From: Limimaricola sp964022235
Lineage (GTDB): Bacteria > Pseudomonadota > Alphaproteobacteria > Rhodobacterales > Rhodobacteraceae
DNA: 64,000 nucleotides
Assembly: GCF_964022235.1 (NCBI RefSeq)
Contig: NZ_CAXHZL010000003.1
Span: 1-64,000 of the forward strand
Reading direction: 5' to 3'
The first letter of the stretch is position 1, and each line of letters starts with the position of its first letter. This document shows, piece after piece, positions 61,714 to 64,000 of this stretch. The notes under the pieces are model-generated. The model ran no database searches and was not told the DNA's origin. It saw only the letters and a list, made by a program, of their open reading frames with translations. The position numbers and the translations under genes were made by a program.

Positions 61714-62640
61714 TCACGCGATCGGCTGCCCGACCCGCATGATTTCCCATTCTAGCGTCAGGCCCGAATGCTCGTAAACCCTTTTCCGGACCTTCTCGCC
61801 CAGAGCTTCAAGTTCGGCCGCCGTTGCATCTCCGGCATTGGTGAGAAAGTTCGGATGCTTGTCGTTCATCACGGCGCCGCCAAGCCGCGCGCCGCGCATC
61901 CCTGCCGCCTCGATCACTTTCCAGGCCTTCAACTCATGGCTGTCGTCGGTGCGGCCGGTGGAGGAGAACCCCGCCGGGTTGCGAAAGGTCGAGCCGGCGG
62001 TGCGGTCGCGGGTCGGCTGGCTGGCGTCGCGCTTGGCGATCTGCTCCTCCATCCGGGCGTCGAGCATGGCGGCATCGCCTTGGGGTGCGTCGAACACGGC
62101 CTCGACGATTACCGCCCCCTCGGGCAGTCGGCTGGAGCGATAGGCGAGGTCGAGCGCCGCCGCAGGGAGCGTTTCCGTTGAGCCGTCGCGGTGGATCACC
62201 GTGACCTCGCGCAGCGCGTCGGCGACGTATGCGCCATAGCAGCCCGCGTTCATCCGCACGGCCCCGCCGATGGCGCCGGGGATGGTGCGCAGGAAGGTCA
62301 GGTCGCGCCCCGCCTGAGCCGCCTTGCGCGCGACGTGCGAATCGAGCGCCGCCGCCCCGGCGGTGACGCGGCCTTCCGGACCGATCTCAATGCCGTTGAA
62401 GCCACGTCCGAGCCGGATCACCACACCGCGCACACCGCCGTCGCGCACGATCAGGTTCGAGCCCACACCCATCGGAAACACCGGCACCGAAGGGTCGAGA
62501 TCGCGCAAGAAGGCCGCGAGATCGTCGCGGTCGGCCGGCTGGAACAGCCAGTCGGCGGGACCGCCGACGCGCAGCCATGTCAGATCGCCAAGCGAACGGT
62601 CAGGGGTCAGGCGACCCCGCACCTCGGGAAGCTCGGTCAT
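61714..62640 (-). CDS. murB: UDP-N-acetylenolpyruvoylglucosamine reductase
   Basis: FAD enzyme that makes UDP-MurNAc. The 308-residue protein has TWLRVGGPADWLFQP, PMGVGSNLIVRDGG, TIPGAIGGAVRMNAGCYG and a catalytic Ser in GSTFRNPAG, with the KVIEAAGMRGARLGGA and FLTNAGDATAAE motifs of type II/short MurB. Its start overlaps the DUF2484 stop by one base. Confidence 0.96.
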   Translation of the reverse strand: MTELPEVRGRLTPDRSLGDLTWLRVGGPADWLFQPADRDDLAAFLRDLDPSVPVFPMGVGSNLIVRDGGVRGVVIRLGRGFNGIEIGPEGRVTAGAAALDSHVARKAAQAGRDLTFLRTIPGAIGGAVRMNAGCYGAYVADALREVTVIHRDGSTETLPAAALDLAYRSSRLPEGAVIVEAVFDAPQGDAAMLDARMEEQIAKRDASQPTRDRTAGSTFRNPAGFSSTGRTDDSHELKAWKVIEAAGMRGARLGGAVMNDKHPNFLTNAGDATAAELEALGEKVRKRVYEHSGLTLEWEIMRVGQPIA

Positions 62641-62903
62641 CACGTCCACCCAAATCGCCGCTTGAGCCGCCGACCTGCCGCCATCAGCGGCCAGCGCAGC
62701 ACCGAGGCCCCCGCCGCCATCATCACCACGCCCGCGATCGGGCCCAGCGCATAGGTGGTCCACCCCAAGAGCGGCACGCCAATAACAACGAGAGCGGTGG
62801 CACAATTGCGATGGTTGTCACGCGAGGGCAGCATCGCGGCAAGATTGGCCGCGATCACCCACAGGCAGGCGGCCGCCAGTGGCAGGGCCTGCACCGCGCT
62901 CAT
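62640..62903 (-). CDS. DUF2484 family small membrane protein in the mur operon
   Basis: An 87-residue protein with two or three hydrophobic segments (LPLAAACLWVIAANLAAMLPS, then TALVVIGVPLLGWTTYALG and VVMMAAGASVLRWPLMAAG), and a basic C-terminus RRLKRRFGWT. It overlaps murC by 4 bases and murB by one, so it is firmly in the operon. DUF2484 is a Rhodobacterales family of unknown role; position suggests a link to lipid-linked envelope synthesis. Confidence 0.8.
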   Translation of the reverse strand: MSAVQALPLAAACLWVIAANLAAMLPSRDNHRNCATALVVIGVPLLGWTTYALGPIAGVVMMAAGASVLRWPLMAAGRRLKRRFGWT

Positions 62904-64000
62904 CCGTCCTGTCCCAGCCTTGCGGGCAGCGCGGCGGCCCAAGCGCTGATCGTGCCCGCGCCGAGACAGACCACGATGTCGCCGGGCCGCGCCTGTTCGC
63001 GAACCAGCCGTGCCAGATCCTCCTCGGAGGTGACGGCACGGGCGTGGCGATGGCCGTGACGGATCAGACCGGCGACGAGATCGTCGCGCCCTGCCCCCTC
63101 GATCGGCTCTTCACCGGCAGCATAGATGTCGGAAATGCCGACCACGTCGGCGTCGTTGAAACAGGTGCAGAAATCGTCGAACAGCGAGGCCAGTCGCGTG
63201 TAGCGGTGCGGCTGATGCACCGCTATCACCCGGCCTTCGCTGGCCTGACGCGCCGCGCGCAGCACGGCGGCAATTTCCACGGGGTGATGGCCATAGTCGT
63301 CGATGATCGACACGCCGTTCCATTCGCCGACCTTGGTAAAACGCCGGTTGACGCCCCCGAAGGCCGCCAGCGCGGCGCGGATCTCCTCGCGCTTCATTCC
63401 GAGGTGGCGCGCCACCGCGACAGCGGCGAGCGCGTTCGAGACATTGTGGTCGCCCGGCATCGGCAGGGTGCAGCCCTCGATCACCGTGCCTTCGGCGCGC
63501 AGCACCACGTCGAAATGCGCGATGCCGCCCTTGTAGGTCAGGTTCGCGGCGCGCACGTCTGCCTGCGCGTTGAAGCCGAAGGTGGTGACGCGGCGGTCGG
63601 TGACCCGGCCCACCAGCGCCTGCACCTCGGGATGATCGGTGCAGCAGACCGCGAGGCCGTAGAAGGGGATGTTCGACACGAAGTCGAGAAAGCCTTTGCG
63701 CAGCCCCTCGATGGAGCCCCAGTGGTCCATGTGCTCGGGGTCGATATTGGTGACAATGGCGATGGTCGCTGGCAGGCGGTTGAAGGTGCCGTCGCTCTCA
63801 TCGGCCTCGACCACCATCCATTCGCCCTGCCCCATCCGGGCGTTCGAGCCGTAAGCATGGATGATGCCGCCGTTGACCACGGTCGGATCAAAATGGCCTG
63901 CGTCGAGCAGCGTCGCCACCATGGTCGTGGTCGTGGTCTTGCCATGGGTGCCACCCACCGCGACGTTGGAGCGCAGCCGCATCAGCTCGGCCAGCATCTC
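62900..64000 (-). CDS. murC: UDP-N-acetylmuramate--L-alanine ligase, 5' part missing
   Basis: Adds L-alanine to UDP-MurNAc. The visible 366 residues hold the Mur-ligase ATP loop GGTHGKTTTTTMVATLL, the NIDPEHMDHWG segment, and the late DDYGHHPVEI and HQPHRYTRL motifs; the C-terminal domain is complete. The N-terminal domain lies beyond the window edge. It is the last gene here of the dcw cluster and is followed by DUF2484. Confidence 0.95.
   Translation of the reverse strand, partial: EMLAELMRLRSNVAVGGTHGKTTTTTMVATLLDAGHFDPTVVNGGIIHAYGSNARMGQGEWMVVEADESDGTFNRLPATIAIVTNIDPEHMDHWGSIEGLRKGFLDFVSNIPFYGLAVCCTDHPEVQALVGRVTDRRVTTFGFNAQADVRAANLTYKGGIAHFDVVLRAEGTVIEGCTLPMPGDHNVSNALAAVAVARHLGMKREEIRAALAAFGGVNRRFTKVGEWNGVSIIDDYGHHPVEIAAVLRAARQASEGRVIAVHQPHRYTRLASLFDDFCTCFNDADVVGISDIYAAGEEPIEGAGRDDLVAGLIRHGHRHARAVTSEEDLARLVREQARPGDIVVCLGAGTISAWAAALPARLGQDG

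Overview
The window comes from the chromosome of a high-GC alphaproteobacterium, most likely Rhodobacteraceae (Roseobacter/Paracoccus-like). The inference rests on gene content: a dcw cluster running murC-DUF2484-murB-ddl-ftsQ-ftsA-ftsZ-lpxC-bamD-recN, the aerobic cobaltochelatase pair CobS/CobT, an imuA-imuB-dnaE2 mutagenesis cassette under an alphaproteobacterial GAAC-N7-GAAC LexA box, pntA/pntB, and families common in this group (DUF3422, DUF1622, Hint-domain proteins). Almost all sequence is coding. I saw no rRNA, tRNA, IS element, prophage or CRISPR array.

Layout. 1-1,400: 5' end of nuoA (cut by the window edge), a DUF1622 membrane protein and CreA. 1.4-5.4 kb: phosphoglycolate phosphatase divergent from glmU-glmS, the UDP-GlcNAc supply genes. 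5.4-11 kb: a proline-rich lipoprotein, then the tightly coupled run moaA-waaA-pyruvyltransferase-GT29-like glycosyltransferase, facing an M20 amidohydrolase. 11-18 kb: a second glycosyltransferase, DUF3422, a luciferase-like oxidoreductase, ornithine/diaminopimelate-type decarboxylase with a structured leader, an RluE-type pseudouridine synthase, a VOC protein and an EamA permease. 18-25 kb: pntAB, an ICMT-like methyltransferase, kynureninase, a Hint protein and a di-haem peroxidase. 25-31 kb: the SOS mutasome. 31-39 kb: a class I glutamine amidotransferase, glcB with an overlapping GlcG-like gene, pepN, a PfpI-like protein and an acyltransferase. 39-43 kb: two tandem transglycosylase-like paralogues, gatB and a DUF4177 protein. 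43-50.6 kb: a J-domain protein, a sigma/anti-sigma pair, cobS-cobT, an M24 peptidase and DUF427. 50.6-52.4 kb: a ClC channel. 52.4-52.75 kb: the only long non-coding stretch. 52.75-64 kb: the dcw/envelope cluster on the minus strand, with murC cut by the window end.

How the parts fit. Much of the window serves the cell envelope: GlmU/GlmS make UDP-GlcNAc, which feeds LpxC (lipid A) and MurB/MurC/Ddl (peptidoglycan). WaaA adds Kdo to lipid A, and the two downstream enzymes may decorate that glycan. BamD helps insert outer-membrane proteins, and FtsQ/A/Z drive division. A second theme is DNA damage (ImuA, ImuB, DnaE2, RecN).

Best leads are the sialyltransferase-fold (GT29-like) gene translationally coupled behind waaA, the ornithine decarboxylase leader with an overlapping 55-codon ORF, the A/T-rich gap at 52.4-52.75 kb ending in a strong plus-strand terminator, the tandem transglycosylase-like paralogues, and the sigma/anti-sigma pair between the J-domain gene and cobS. 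All assignments are by eye from translated sequence; no database search was run.
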